From Callorhinus ursinus (taxonomy: Eukaryota; Chordata; Mammalia; Carnivora; Otariidae): a stretch of 64,000 nucleotides of DNA. A program made the translations under genes and the position numbers. Each line of letters begins with the position of its first letter. Position 1 is the stretch's first letter. Below are positions 1-11,396 of this stretch, piece after piece. The stretch covers positions 7,705,795 through 7,769,794 of the forward strand of contig NW_020312902.1 in NCBI RefSeq assembly GCF_003265705.1, read 5' to 3'. The notes under the pieces are model-generated. The model was not told the DNA's origin and searched no databases. It was given only the letters and a program-made list of their open reading frames with translations.

Positions 1-1424
1 TTAAATTATTTGGCCTTAAATTAGAAGGATCTTATCAACAGCATTTTCTAGAGCTAACTCATCTCTACTCGTTCTGCTGGTTTTTCTGTGGCAGGGGAGC
101 ATATTGGAAAAGGTAAAGTGTCGAACATGAACTATTACTCAAAGTTTGGGGTGTGTACAGTTTTGTACCCTCTGCCAAAGAAGCTTCTCAGTGAATGTCA
201 GTTTCTGTGCATCAGAAATTTCTATGGATGCACAACTGAAATTCCAGCAAACCATGGGATAATAATTAAGTCATTTTAAGTCAACTCAAAAATTCAATTC
301 TTGACTTAAGCCCCAATCTTCTCATTGGTTAAATGTCTCGATTCCCTGCCATCCCAGCCAACCACCAGCCCACATGGTGTCAAACCTGGGCAGGAAGCAC
401 TTTTGTCAAAAGCATTTCCCATTCTTCTTCCTTCGTCAGAGGGACAGAAAGGTTTGGCTTTTAAAATGTTCCCCAAGTTGAAAAGAGTATGACATATAAG
501 TTCAGTACCCAGGGAAATGAAGCTTGCTCTAGTGTACCTTTAGCTTTTTTTTTTTTTTTAATTTGTGGGAAGGACAAAAAAATATATTGAATTTCATATA
601 ATTTTTACCATTGTAGAGTGAAAAGCCACCTACCATATATAAGAGGAACAGTGATGGGCTCCTGGGTCCTCCAGAAGAAAGCAGAAACCAGAGCCAAGAA
701 CAGAGCTGGGTGTTCCCTGAGCTGTATCAACGTTTCCCAGAAAAAGGAGACTAGAGAAAAATGTTTCAGAGCAAGCCACAACATGGTGTAAAACAATGCA
801 GGCCCTTTGCTTTCTTTGGAAAATCATGTCTTGTAGGTTGTCAACTGATCTGGGACGATGATATTTGGATTTATTTTTTCAGTTGTATGTTGACCATTTT
901 AGAGATGGGAATGCTATCTTGTTGGCCCAGTCTCTCCTCGGGGATGGGGCTCCTAGGGCTTCACAAATGGGGCTGATTCAACACTCTGCTTGGTGCCAGG
1001 ACCTCTACTCAGGGATAAAGACCAGTTCTCTCACCTCTGGAGCCATGCTCTATTGGCATGGGCTAAAAGCTTCGAGAAATGCACTCCTGCTGTGCACACG
1101 TGTTGGTTTCTATGGCAATGGTCATCAAGGCTTGGGCCAAGGTTATCAAATTTAGTGAGTCCCGACAGAGACGAAAGACAACTCTCCGTCTGGTGCCTTC
1201 TCAAGAACAATTTTTTTCTCTTCCCTAACCTGACTTCTGATAGTCACTGATAACTCAGTATCACACCCATGCTGCTGCTCCCCAAACACATCCCACAAAT
1301 TCCAGCTTCTATCAAGCTGTTTTTCTACCTCCAGATAGGACTACATCACAATTTTGCAGGTTGCAAAGATGACATGCTTTATTTAACTCATGGCTTTCTT
1401 GCGATGGAAGGTTATTCACAACTG
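1..1424. other. Single-copy non-coding stretch
   Basis: I recognise no gene or repeat family here apart from a T-run at 545-559. The short open frames (under 100 codons, in several frames and on both strands) have no family resemblance and look like chance frames. Confidence 0.5.
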
Positions 1425-1662
1425 TTATTAACTACCATTTAGTGAGTACCTATGAAATGCCAAGCACCATCCAAGGCACTCAACATACACAATTTCATTC
1501 TTTAAAACAGTCTCATGAACTCAGTGTTATAATCCCCATTTCACAGATGGTAAGACTGAGGGCCAAAGAAGCCAGGTAGCATGCTTGCTGTTCTAGTTCT
1601 ACGTGGTGGATCCAAGATGGGCACCAGGTCTTTCTGATTTCACCAAAGCCATCCTGCCTTTC
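1425..1662 (+). mobile_element. MIR SINE fragment, plus orientation
   Basis: The MIR core is readable in order: TTTAGTGAGTACCTATGAA, a degraded CAAGGCACTCAACATACAC, then CCCCATTTCACAGATGG and a GACTGAGGGCC-like piece. Strongly diverged, as expected for this pan-mammalian element. Confidence 0.8.
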
Positions 1663-3170
1663 CATCACTTACTGCTGCCCACCTCAGATGACAGGTCACC
1701 TTTATCTTTCTTCTTAGAAGATTTCATAGCTTTTCCAAAGTCTTACATTGTTTCCAAGCTTCTTCTCTGTACTTTAAACTATCATATCTCCTTTGAACAT
1801 TTCTACCCCACTATCTGTTTTAGTTCTTTATTTTATCACCCCTTTCTGAACCATCTTAACCTTCTGATCTTTTGCACTGAAGCCCTGAATAGGAAATATT
1901 GTCTTAAAAAAAAAAAACTAACGGCAGTTTTCAAATTTGTGCTTTTCAATGCCACAGCATGCCAAGATCATGACCTTTGAGAGACCTCATGTAGACTTCT
2001 TTAGGTTATATTTATTCTGACAGTTATCTTCTGGGTGTCAATCCTCTGAAGGAAGCAGCTGGTGGTTGGGAGGAGGAGAGAGGGGGGTATAGGACTGAGG
2101 AAAGATGAGAAAAGAACAGCGGTAAATTGTCTGGAATAATTAAACAGTCCAAAGTATCAACACAGAGTGGAGATAATAGGAACCCCTCCTTTAAAATACT
2201 CTAAGGCAATGAATGAAGAATGCTCACTGAATATCATAATTCAATGCTCATCTATCATTTGGGATGAAGGCTGGCATCTTAACCCACTTGTAAAATTTTC
2301 CCAAGTGCCAGCATCCGAAGCCAATGATCACAACAAATAGGCTGCCTCCTAAATAAATTTCACATCGCCAAACTCGATTATTGCATTTTTCAGGCATTAA
2401 CGTGCAAAAAGCCTGAGAATATTGCAGCCATCTCTCAGTGCGGTGGTTATAAGGACAGGGCTAGAGCTGATTTCAGGGTTTTCACAATTTTCAAGTGCCT
2501 TTATAGAGTTTACCATTCTCTAGGCTGTGTGTCTTATTTATTGGTCCACCCTCTTTTACTGGGCTTTTTGGTTTTTGCTTTTGCTTACAGCTTGGTCTCC
2601 GTGTACTGGGCCTCAGCAAAAGTCATCCTCCAAGCCTCCCAGAGAAAGAACACACACTTGGATACAAAATCAGGAACATAGAAATTATCTGGTAGCTTGG
2701 GACAGTCAAGTTCTTTCTACAAGAGGCCAACTTTTCAATGCACAATAAGCAAGGAATGACACCAAGTCGGCAACAATTTAGTCCTTGTTAGAGTTACTAA
2801 ACTTTTTTAAACGGAAAGTAAAACTCAGATTCCTTAGTCTGGTTTGTAGGCAGAGGGCATTCGGATCCATTAGATCTTCCCTACTCTTCTTTCTACTCCC
2901 AAATGAAGGAAGTGCTTTGCTCTGACCTACTAATGAGTCATTTCCCCAGCAAGGCTATAAATATCCCTGTATTCAGGAATCCCTCTCACAGCACCTAGAA
3001 TCAAACCTTACACATGGATCACTGTAGAAGGGTGCTTGACCAGAGTCAGGAGTCATGGCTCCTTCAGGAACTTGCTGCATGTCCGGAGTGGATGAGTCCT
3101 ATTTCTCTCTGTCTCTCTGTCTCTCTCCCTCTCTCCCAGTTATTTCCAATTTAGTGAGCAGAGACGCTTA
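1663..3170. other. Single-copy non-coding stretch
   Basis: No repeat family or gene recognised. It holds an A-run at 1906-1917 and a short CT-rich tract (TCTCTCTG units) at about 3103-3137, directly before an old SINE. Confidence 0.5.
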
Positions 3171-3171
3171 C

Positions 3172-3279
3172 TGGAGTACCTACCTGGCTCAGAGGAAGAG
3201 AGTGTGACTCTCGATCTCAGGGTTGTGAGTTTGAGTCCCAAATTGGGTGTAGAGATTACTTAAATAAATGAAACCTGAA
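3172..3279 (+). mobile_element. Old carnivore tRNA-derived SINE (CAN-SINE type)
   Basis: Reads as a diverged CAN-SINE: TACCTGGCTCAGAGGAAG (head and A-box region), GACTCTCGATCTCAGGGTTG, a B-box-like TTTGAGTCCC, and the tail GTGTAGAGATTACTT followed by AAATAAATG. It belongs to the older short-tailed form without the long CT tract of the young SINEs elsewhere in this window. The same form occurs on the minus strand near 61.5 kb. Confidence 0.8.
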
Positions 3280-3294
3280 AAGAAAGAAATGGAA

Positions 3295-3320
3295 GCAAGG
3301 AAGGAAGGAAGGAAGGAAGA
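3295..3320 (+). repeat. (AAGG)n microsatellite
   Basis: About six AAGG units directly 3' of the old SINE, so it probably grew from the SINE's A-rich tail. Confidence 0.9.
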
Positions 3321-3329
3321 GAGAGACAC

Positions 3330-3935
3330 TCATGGAAACCATCACAGTGGTGGGGATCCTGTGGTTTCTAGTGACCAAGAGTAGATTGCAGCCAGCTGGG
3401 TGTTCTTATAGCAGTCCGGAGCTCTTCCTCCTTATGGGTAAAGCTGGACCAGAACCCAAAGTCTTAGAGCTGATTCAACCTGATTAGCTGTAAGAATCCT
3501 CTAGTCATCTCTTGGTTGGTATGTTTCAAACTTTGGACTCCAAAGGGAGAAGGCTTTCCAAGCCCCAAACAGTAACCACCTAATTCACCCATAAACTCCA
3601 GGCCCCCTCAGAGTCACCCCTACATGATCTAGCAGTTCTTTGCAGCCACCGCTTAATAGAGTTAAGAACACAGCTGTCCAGGTATGCTGGAAGTCAGAAC
3701 ATAGCCCAGGCCCCTGGCTTAGACTCCAGATCAACATTGTTCCACTTGGGAACAAAGACGCCCATGGCCACCCTAAGGCTGGTCATCGTACAGCACATGG
3801 CCCTTAAGGAAGTGGGGAGAAAAAGATAGGGGATTCATCTCAGACTCGTTCCCACCACACACTCCCCCAGCCAACATGCTCTGCTGCTGGTAACTCATCT
3901 TCATTTGCAAAGTCATAATGAAAAAGGCATGCATG
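3330..3935. other. Single-copy non-coding stretch
   Basis: About 600 bp between an AAGG repeat and an L2 fragment. I see no recognisable repeat or gene. Confidence 0.45.
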
Positions 3936-3939
3936 CAGA

Positions 3940-4345
3940 TCTGATCTAGTCTCTGACTTGCTCAAAGGCTCCCAACTATTCAGAGGATAAGGTCCCAGTT
4001 CCTTCACTTGCAGGCACTACCTTTTCTCATCTGGCCCCTGCCTTCCTTTCCACACTAATTCTTGCCAGCTCCAATCCCCTCACACTCTGCATGCCAATCC
4101 TACCTCCAATCACAGTTCTTGCCACCTCCCAAATATACTGCACTGTGCTTTCTCCCACATGCCTTTGTTGTTCTTCTCTCTGACATTCTTCACTTTACCC
4201 AGCTAGTAAATTCCATCTTGGTTCAGGCTAACCTCATAAGTAAAGCCATCCCACATTTACCCCAGTAGAGTTGACCACTCCCCTCCTTGGTCCACATGGT
4301 ACTGTCCCTACCCCACTATGTAATGGCTCCTACTACTCTACAGGA
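3940..4345 (+). mobile_element. L2 LINE 3'-part, plus orientation
   Basis: Typical L2 3'-region order: GACTTGCTCAAAGGCTCCC, AAGGTCCCAGTTCCTTC, the CATCTGGCCCCTGCCTTCC block, then the TGCACTGTGCTTTCTCCCA block and an AAAGCCATCCCAC-like stretch. Heavily decayed with no usable reading frame. Confidence 0.7.
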
Positions 4346-4384
4346 CATTTGTGTGAGAAAGGAAGCAGGTGCCCCCAAATAGAG

Positions 4385-4480
4385 ATAGGTGCCTATCATG
4401 TAGCTAACATAGCAATAGGCACTTTGTGTAAACTCGTTCTGTCATTTACCTGATGCTCTCCCCATACATTGATAAGAAAG
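4385..4480 (+). mobile_element. Possible MIR fragment
   Basis: AGGTGCCTATCATGTAGCT followed by AGGCACTTTGTGTAAACTC resembles the MIR core (accumulated as TGCCTACTATGTGCCAGGCAC). It is short and diverged. Confidence 0.4.
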
Positions 4481-6005
4481 TTGAAGGCGGGAGAACCACT
4501 TCTTTTTTCTCATAGTATCCCTAATGCCTGACGCTTTACAAGCACCCAAGAATGTTTATAAATTTAAATTCAACTCACACAACAGTTGACAACTGAATGA
4601 CCAATGACTACTATAGAGTGTCCAAGTGGTTAAGGTTTCATGTAGTAAGACCAGCAAGAGAGAGTTTTCTATGGCTTAATCATTAGACTGAGCCCAGGAG
4701 GCCCACTTTCAAGCTCAGCTTTCAGGGCTGGAAATAATAGAAAGAAGGAAAAGGGAAAAAAAAAAAAAGCTCTCAGCGAAGTAAACAAACTGCAAAAAGA
4801 AGGCAAGAGATAAGGAAGGGATATAAAGATTAGAGCGATATCCTGGAGAACTCTAGCCAAGCCAGCTTGCCACCCTGCTCTCCTAGCTGGATGGGCGAAA
4901 GTATGATTTATATGCCCAGACTTCATCATCTGGAATTTTTTTAAGGTGATAAGTTGTTTTAATCAACCTGGCTTATTCTTTTTGCCTCATGTCTGATACA
5001 GTCGTAACCTAGAAGGTAGATTCATGCAATGCCTCCTATTTGGTTGATATATTTGCTCTCTTCCAAGTTTTTCTCTTGAGAGTATCCCTTCTTTATTACT
5101 TTCTTTTCAGCTCTTATAATGAAAGTTTTGCAAAGCATGACTACTGTTTTTATCCCTGATCAGAAAAGGAGAGGTACAAATAAAAGAATATGAGTACAGC
5201 TGGAATGATTTTTAAGAACAACATTGGGTTCTTAATGGATGAACATCATGCAAAGTATAGAAGCTGGGGGTCTTTGCAATTAGGGCACAAGCCTCTCAGT
5301 TGTGAGAAGGTCCTAAAGAGAGGCAAAATGAAACCAGGAGGCAACTTGCCTTTCCTCACTTAGGTGATCTGTCTTCTCCTCCTGCTTTATAGATGACTGT
5401 CTTTTTGTTTTTATGAAGATGGTATCCATAGCCATGGTTGGCATTATGTTATAACTACACTGTCAGCACACAATCAAGTTTTATCTCAATTAATGGTAAT
5501 AATAATCATGCAAGGTAAAAAAAAAAAAAGAGTTCCAATCAATTTCCCACAGCTTTATCTACCACTTCCTTTGTACCTTCCCTGAAATTACTGGAAAGAA
5601 AAAGCCTTCGCTTGCACACACATATACTCTGTGCCTCAACCATCCCATCTTTATTATGTCAGATGAAATTCCCAGGAAGGCACAGCGACCAGAGAAAAGC
5701 CCCGCAATCCTGAGGCTCTATCCAAAACACTTCTCCTACTTGGCTGCATGTCCTGGAGCAAATCACGCGTGTTTCTAAGATGGCTCTGCTCCCTTGCCTG
5801 CGTAGACTGGGGTCCCCACCCCTGGTTGTCTGCCATATCAGATGGCACTGCCCTGGGACCAATTGCACTGACCAGTGAAACAAAGCTGCCTCTCATGGTC
5901 TTCCAAGGGGTTTCTTGTATTTGCCTTCTCTCTTGCAGGGAAAGAGTTTGAAATAATGCTGGTCATATTTGCTAACTGAAGGACTGAACCAAACTGAATT
6001 GATCA
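4481..6005. other. Single-copy non-coding stretch
   Basis: No gene or repeat family recognised. A-runs at 4756-4768 and 5517-5529. The overlapping minus-strand and plus-strand open frames at 5.65-5.95 kb show no homology I can name. Confidence 0.45.
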
Positions 6006-6009
6006 TTTA

Positions 6010-6091
6010 TGGTTATTCTCTTACTTACTCCTAAAGGCTCAGCCCAACAGTCATCTCTTCCATGAAGCTTTTCTCATAGGATCATTGTGCC

Positions 6092-6141
<50 letters not shown>

Positions 6142-6290
6142 CTTCTGTGCCCCCACAGCCCAATGTTTATACCTCAATTTAACATTTGCTTCCTATCTGT
6201 TTCCCTCTTGTGGACAGAGACCAGGTATCATTCATCTTTGGGTGCTCCACAGAAATTTCACACAGGGAGGACACATAGCAACCCTCAAGG
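6010..6290 (+). mobile_element. L2 3' end interrupted by a (CA)n
   Basis: CATCTCTTCCATGAAGCTTT, then the CA repeat, then CCTCTTGTGGACAGAGACC and the L2 end ATTCATCTTTGGGTGCTCC-like block followed by an ACACATAGCA remnant. The (CA)n lies exactly inside the L2 3' region. Confidence 0.75.
6094..6139 (+). repeat. (CA)23 microsatellite
   Basis: Uninterrupted CA dinucleotides, 46 bp, inside an L2 fragment. Pure enough to expect length polymorphism. Confidence 0.98.
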
Positions 6291-6294
6291 AGGG

Positions 6295-6790
6295 GTGGCT
6301 ACAAGGGTTCAAACAGAGATCAACTGTAGAAGCCAAAAATGTCCTATACATTGGATGCCTAACTAAGCAATGAGATGATGACACTCAAGGGAGTCCACTC
6401 CTACCAAGCTATGGAATAGAAACCAGAAACCAATGTAAAACCAGATAGGACCAGAAGACAGAAGGAGGTGATTTGGTGTTTTCTGTGGCCCCTTAATTCT
6501 CTGGCTCTTAAAAGTACACTGATGTCTAGGGTTCATGGGCAGTAAGAGACCTGAAGGTGGAATAATGGTACATGACTGTCCTCATGTACCAAGACACAAG
6601 AAGGCAAGAACAGAGGTGAAGTCACCAGAATCAAGAACACTATTCAAAGCAAAGAAAGCTCTATAAAGACTATGGAAATCCTAGTTAACCTGTCCAGGTC
6701 TGCAATATTGAACACTTGATAAAGAGACCTCACAAGTTCACATGACTCATAAGTTCTAGTAATAATGAATACAATTATTACTTGGTCAAT
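6295..6790. other. Single-copy non-coding stretch
   Basis: No recognised element. Confidence 0.4.
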
Positions 6791-6794
6791 TAGG

Positions 6795-7222
6795 ACTTGT
6801 TTAGTTATAAGGCATGAAAAATCCAACTCAATCTACTTTAACTATTAAAAAAAAGACATTTATTGTTCATGTAATGGCCTTTAGACCTAAAATTTCAGGG
6901 ATAGCTATATCCAGGTGCTCAAATGAAACCATCAGAAATCTATCTGTCTCCAGCTGTTTCCCTGTATTAGCTTTCTCCAAGTGTAAGTACAGACAGCCAT
7001 CAAGAGTACAAGGTTTAGAGACCCAAAGGGAAAAAGAGAATGTTTCTTCCCATTAACTTCAGTAAAAATTCTGAGGTTAAGCCTCATTGTCTGGCTTAGA
7101 TCACATGTCAATCCCTGAGCCAATCACTACAGTGACACAGAGGAAATGTCTTGATTGAACAAGTCTTGATTATGTGTCAGAAGAAAGAATGGATGCAACC
7201 AGGTCAGAACAAGGAAGATGGG
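6795..7222 (+). mobile_element. Ancient interspersed repeat, family not named
   Basis: The succession ATTTATTGTTCATGTAATGG, CTATATCCAGGTGCTCAAAT, CATCAGAAATCTATCTGTCT and, later, CCTGAGCCAATCACTACAGT is a pattern I recognise from many mammalian loci as an old interspersed repeat. I cannot assign the family with confidence. Confidence 0.5.
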
Positions 7223-7225
7223 ATG

Positions 7226-7785
7226 GACAGGCAAACCTATCCATCTACCTCACGAGTATTTAGCATTTATTATGCACTTTTGGTCTTCTAGGCATAGCCA
7301 AGAAATATCAGTCTGTGTTGTGCTCGCTTTTCCTAAGCACTCAGCAAAGAGGACCATAAAGAAAAGCTTTCTCCTCCAATACAGCTCCCTCTCCCAAAAT
7401 TTCTGCAAGAATGGAGAGTAATTTATTCCAAGAGCAGTGTGACTTAGATTTCCTAGTCATTATGTTTGAGACACTTTAGGAACCAAGATCAAAAGATTAG
7501 CAGTAAAAACTAGTGGGGGGGAGAGGTAAAAAGATCTCTACTTACAAATTATATAATCATAAAGCCCAAAAGAATCATGGGTGAAACTACTGCAAACAAT
7601 ATAAGAATTTAGTAAAATGGCCACGTAGAAAATTCACATGCTATGCCAGCTATTAAGCTATTGTCCTTCAGCTCCAAACCCACCTGTGTATACTCAGCTT
7701 TGTGATGCAGAAATGGGACTCTGCAAACCCAGTTTCAATTTTGTCAGCTGAATGAATAACGTATTCATCATGAGGAGCACTCATG
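7226..7785. other. Single-copy or unrecognised stretch
   Basis: No element named. A weak MIR-like piece may lie near 7255-7310, and a seven-base G-run near 7515. Confidence 0.4.
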
Positions 7786-8412
7786 AGCCATTTAAACCTG
7801 TGAGATCTCTTTATTAGGTATCCAGTACCACAGACTGGGCAGGTCTTTTCTCCCTGTGTGGTTTTAACAGCAGAAGACCCTGGAGGGAGATCCCACAGCT
7901 GAGAGGGAGGGAGGGACTCCTTCCTCCATTGGCTCCCTGCCTACTTCCTGTTCCTGTCACTGTCTCCAAGCAATAACCCTTCACTCCAGTAGCAGCAGTG
8001 GGGTCTAGTTTTCAGTTTCTCTAAGAACTGCAGACCCAGCCTCACTGTGCACCCTTCAGAGACACCAGCTTCAGCCAACCAATGTCCTCCCCTGAGAGGC
8101 CTGCTTTCCATGGGCTCTTCCTTTGAGTCTGGAGAGGCCAGTACCAGCTGGGCAGCCCCCTCCTAAAAGTCCAGGCCCCTCTCCAAACTTCTAGATTTAA
8201 TAACTCCGTCCTTTTCCCTTTTTACCCAGCCCCAGGCGTCGGGACTGTTGCCTGTAGTTTCTTTCTCTGTGATACCTTAGTTTTCTCTTTTCACCTTTTC
8301 AGTTACCCACTTAATACCTTTATACCACTTAACAATTATTTGTATTAAATAATCTCTGTTAAAATATTTGGTACTATTTCTATCTCCTGGACTGGACCCT
8401 GACTGATACCGA
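7786..8412 (+). mobile_element. Ancient interspersed repeat ending in CTGGACCCTGACTGATAC, family not named
   Basis: It starts near TGTGAGATCTCTTTATTAGG and ends with AATAATCTCTGTTAAAATA and GGACTGGACCCTGACTGATA, a terminal signature I associate with old mammalian LINE/LTR remnants. It abuts the L1M that begins at about 8416. Confidence 0.45.
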
Positions 8413-8415
8413 TGC

Positions 8416-10318
8416 AGAAAGCAATAGATTTCACATATACAAAATAACCAATTAGAAGGTATATGGGAAGAGAAGAGAAAACCCCATTCACAAGAGCAAA
8501 AGGGAAAAAAGTAAGATAAGTATTAAACTAACAAGAAATGTGAATAACCTATATGAGGAAACCCATTAAATTCTCCTGAAAATACAAAAATAGTCTGAAC
8601 CAATAGAAAGACACATGCTCTTAGATAGGAAAACTCAGTACCATAAGGATGCGTATTGTGATCCTAATAAAAATCCAATTGGGTTTTATTTTCTTCTGAA
8701 GCCAAATTGATAATAAAGTTTATGCAGAAGAATAAAAAAACAAGAATATCAAGAAAGCTCTGAAAAACAAAGAATAATGGGGAGGTGGGGCTAGACCTAT
8801 TGGGTAGTAAGACATGTATTCAAATAAAACAGTGTGCTCTGACGTCACTTAGACAGGCAGGCAGACCAATGATCCAGAACAGAAAACCCCCAAATCGACC
8901 TAACCATATATGATAAAGACAGTATCTCAAATAAATGAGAAAAGATAGAGTTTTAATAAATGCTGTTGAAACTACTGGATGACCATGTGGAAAAAAAAAT
9001 AGATTCATTTCTCATATCATACTTCAGGAAAGTCTAAATGGAGTAGAGATTTAAAAGTTTTTAAAAATAAGTGAGGAAAATCTGTCCTAGCTATGACACA
9101 AAATCTAAAAGCAATAAAATAAAAGATATAGAAATTTGAAGACATTAAAAAAAACACCTCTTGCACAGCAAAAAAAAGGAAAGAAAGAAAGAAAGAAAGA
9201 AAGAGAGAAAAAGAAATCGACAAAGTCAAGAAAATGGCAAACAGGGAAAAGTATTGTAATGAGTATCAGAGACAAATAACAAATATTCCAGATATAGGAA
9301 AACCTCTTAAAATTAAGAAGAAGAAGACTAACAACCAAATTTAAAGTAAGCAAAATTTATAAATTGGCAATTCAAAAAATTCAATGGCCCTTAATTAAAT
9401 AAAAAGATACTCAACGTTTTTCAAAATTAGAGCAAATAAAACTGCATATATATGACAAAAGAGTCAAATCTAAAATATAAAAGAATTCCTAAAATTATTG
9501 AAACAATGAGCAAAAAAAAAAATGTTAAGAGCATTTCACAAAAGAAGATATTCAAATGACTATGAAAAGGTACTTAATTAACATCATTAGTCATTAAGGT
9601 AATGCAATTATGAATCATAATGAAACACCACTAGATACCCACCAGAACGGTTAATATTTCAAGACTAGTAACAATTGCTGGCAAGGATATGGATCATTGA
9701 GAGCTCTCCTAGGTGGCTGAGGAGGTGTAAAACTGGTACAACTACATTGGAAACTATTTAGCAGTGTCAGCTACAGCTAAACCCATGCCTATCTCATGAC
9801 CCAGAAATTCTACTTTTAAATAAACACCAAGAGAAGTAAGTACATATTCAAAAATATTCATACAAGTGTTATTTAAAAAAATTTCTTAAGCTGGAAATGA
9901 TCCAAATGTCCATCAACAGAGTAAATATGTCGTAATTTATTTATCCATACAGTGAAATACTACAGCAATAGGAAATAACCAACATACTACAATATAAACC
10001 ACATGGATATATCTCACAGATGTTATGTTGAGTGAAAACAGACAGAAATAAAACAATGCCTGCTGTTTGATTCATTTATTTAAGGTAAAGATTTTTATGG
10101 TGCTAGAAATCAGAATACTAGCTACTTCTAGCAGCCATGTTGATTGAGAAAGAGCAGAAAGGAGGCTTCTGAGTTCAGGAAATATCTTGTATCTTGATTA
10201 TGATGGTAGTTACACAGATGTGTTTGTAAATAGAAATATATCAAACTTTACAGATAAAATTAGCTCACTGTACATTTTGCATGTTAGACCTCAATAAATT
10301 TCAAGAATACAGAAAAAA
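8416..10318 (+). mobile_element. L1M LINE, ORF2 C-terminal part plus 3' UTR, plus orientation
   Basis: The block order follows the L1 ORF2 3' half: the CAATAGATTTCACATATACA region, the ACCAATGATCCAGAACAGAA block, TAAATGCTGTTGAAACTACT, the TGGCAAACAGGGAAAAG block, AAATGTCCATCAACAGAGT, and the 3' UTR ATATCTTGTATCTTGATTAT with a TTACAGATAAAATTAGCTCA end. Many stops and indels, so it is inactive and old. It contains a (GAAA)n at 9178-9213. A second L1 copy starts right after it. Confidence 0.85.
9178..9213 (+). repeat. (GAAA)n microsatellite
   Basis: GGAAAGAAAGAAAGAAAG and onward, slightly interrupted, inside the L1M ORF2 remnant. Confidence 0.9.
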
Positions 10319-10320
10319 GT

Positions 10321-10740
10321 AAACTGAAATACCATCTCTCACCTATTAAATTGGCAAAAATCAATAAATTTGACAACACTCCCTGTTGATAGGGTTATGG
10401 TGGAATGGGCACTCATACATTGTTGGTATATCTTTGGCAATGCCTAGCAAAATCATATGCATCTATCCTTTCATGCAGCAATTGCACTTCTAGGAATCAT
10501 CACCATCAAAAAACACAAAGCAATGTATATGCAAAGACATTTATTGGGGGATTTTTCATAAAGACAAGAGATTAGAAGGAAGACCAGTGTTCATCAACTA
10601 AGGGCTTGTTGAATAAATAATGGAACTTCCATATGAGGAAGGATCATGCAGTATAAAAAAGGATATAGAATACTCTCCTGGTTATATGCTTCAGTGACAA
10701 AAGGTACAGAACATTCCTTAGAGTAATTTGAAGGGCAGGG
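10321..10740 (+). mobile_element. Second L1M 3' fragment, plus orientation
   Basis: AAATACCATCTCTCACCTAT, then TTGACAACACTCCCTGTTGA, a TGGGCACTCATACATTG block, GCAATTGCACTTCTAGGAAT and GTATAAAAAAGGATATAG. It repeats part of the ORF2 end already present in the preceding element, so it is a separate L1 copy of a different, older-looking subfamily. Confidence 0.8.
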
Positions 10741-10743
10741 GAT

Positions 10744-11165
10744 GTGGTGATTTAAAGATAACTATGTATTCTTTAACACTCCTTTTGTCGAGAGTTGGAA
10801 CCTACTTTCCTTCCTTTTGAATTTGGGCTGGCTTGCAACTACTTTGACCAATAGAGCATGGTGGAAATAAGACTAAATCAGTCAGAGCCTAGCCTCTGAA
10901 AGGACTGGCATCTTCCACTTTACTCTCTTAAAATCCTAAGCCACCATAAAAGAATTCCTACTACCCTTTCAGTGAGAACACCCCATCAGAAGGCCCTGAA
11001 ACTACTTGGAGAAGAAGGGGAGCTCAACTGAACCCAGATTTCCAGCCACTCTTGCCAAGGCACCAGATGTGTATGTGAGCTGTCTTAAATCTTCCAGGTC
11101 AACCCACCATGGCCAGCCACCACATGAATATCATTACCACCACACAGAGCAAAACAATCATATAC
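10744..11165 (+). mobile_element. MLT1-type LTR (ERVL-MaLR), solo remnant
   Basis: Starts TGTGGTGATTTAAAGATAAC and continues with TTTGAATTTGGGCTGGCTTG, CAATAGAGCATGGTGGAAA, TCTGAAAGGACTGGCATCTT and CCAGATTTCCAGCCACTCTT, the order expected for MLT1-class LTRs. There is no internal viral coding region. Its own 3' end is degraded. Confidence 0.7.
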
Positions 11166-11169
11166 AGTA

Positions 11170-11375
11170 GAACAATGCATATCGTTCTTTTAAATTTGTT
11201 ACATGTATTTTGTGACAAATTATCAGTTTGACATCAATAATCTAAATGTTGAATATAAAAGATTATAAATCAAAGAAGTTAAAGACTTTATAAAGTTAAA
11301 TTTGAATGGAAAATATCAGTATGTGCTCATATGTTTTCTGTTTCTAAAAATACATATTTCCTAGTTCTAACTATT
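11170..11375 (+). mobile_element. Probable L1M 3'-UTR remnant (left part)
   Basis: AT-rich sequence whose likely continuation is the L1M 3' UTR at 12659 onward. The intervening 1.25 kb is a later L1 insertion bracketed by a target duplication. Confidence 0.4.
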
Positions 11376-11396
11376 AAAAAGGTCTAGAAACAATCA

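Noticed and set aside
7320..7345. GTGCTCGCTTTTCC-like start resembling a U6 snRNA head
   Set aside because: The match ends after about ten bases and no U6 body follows.
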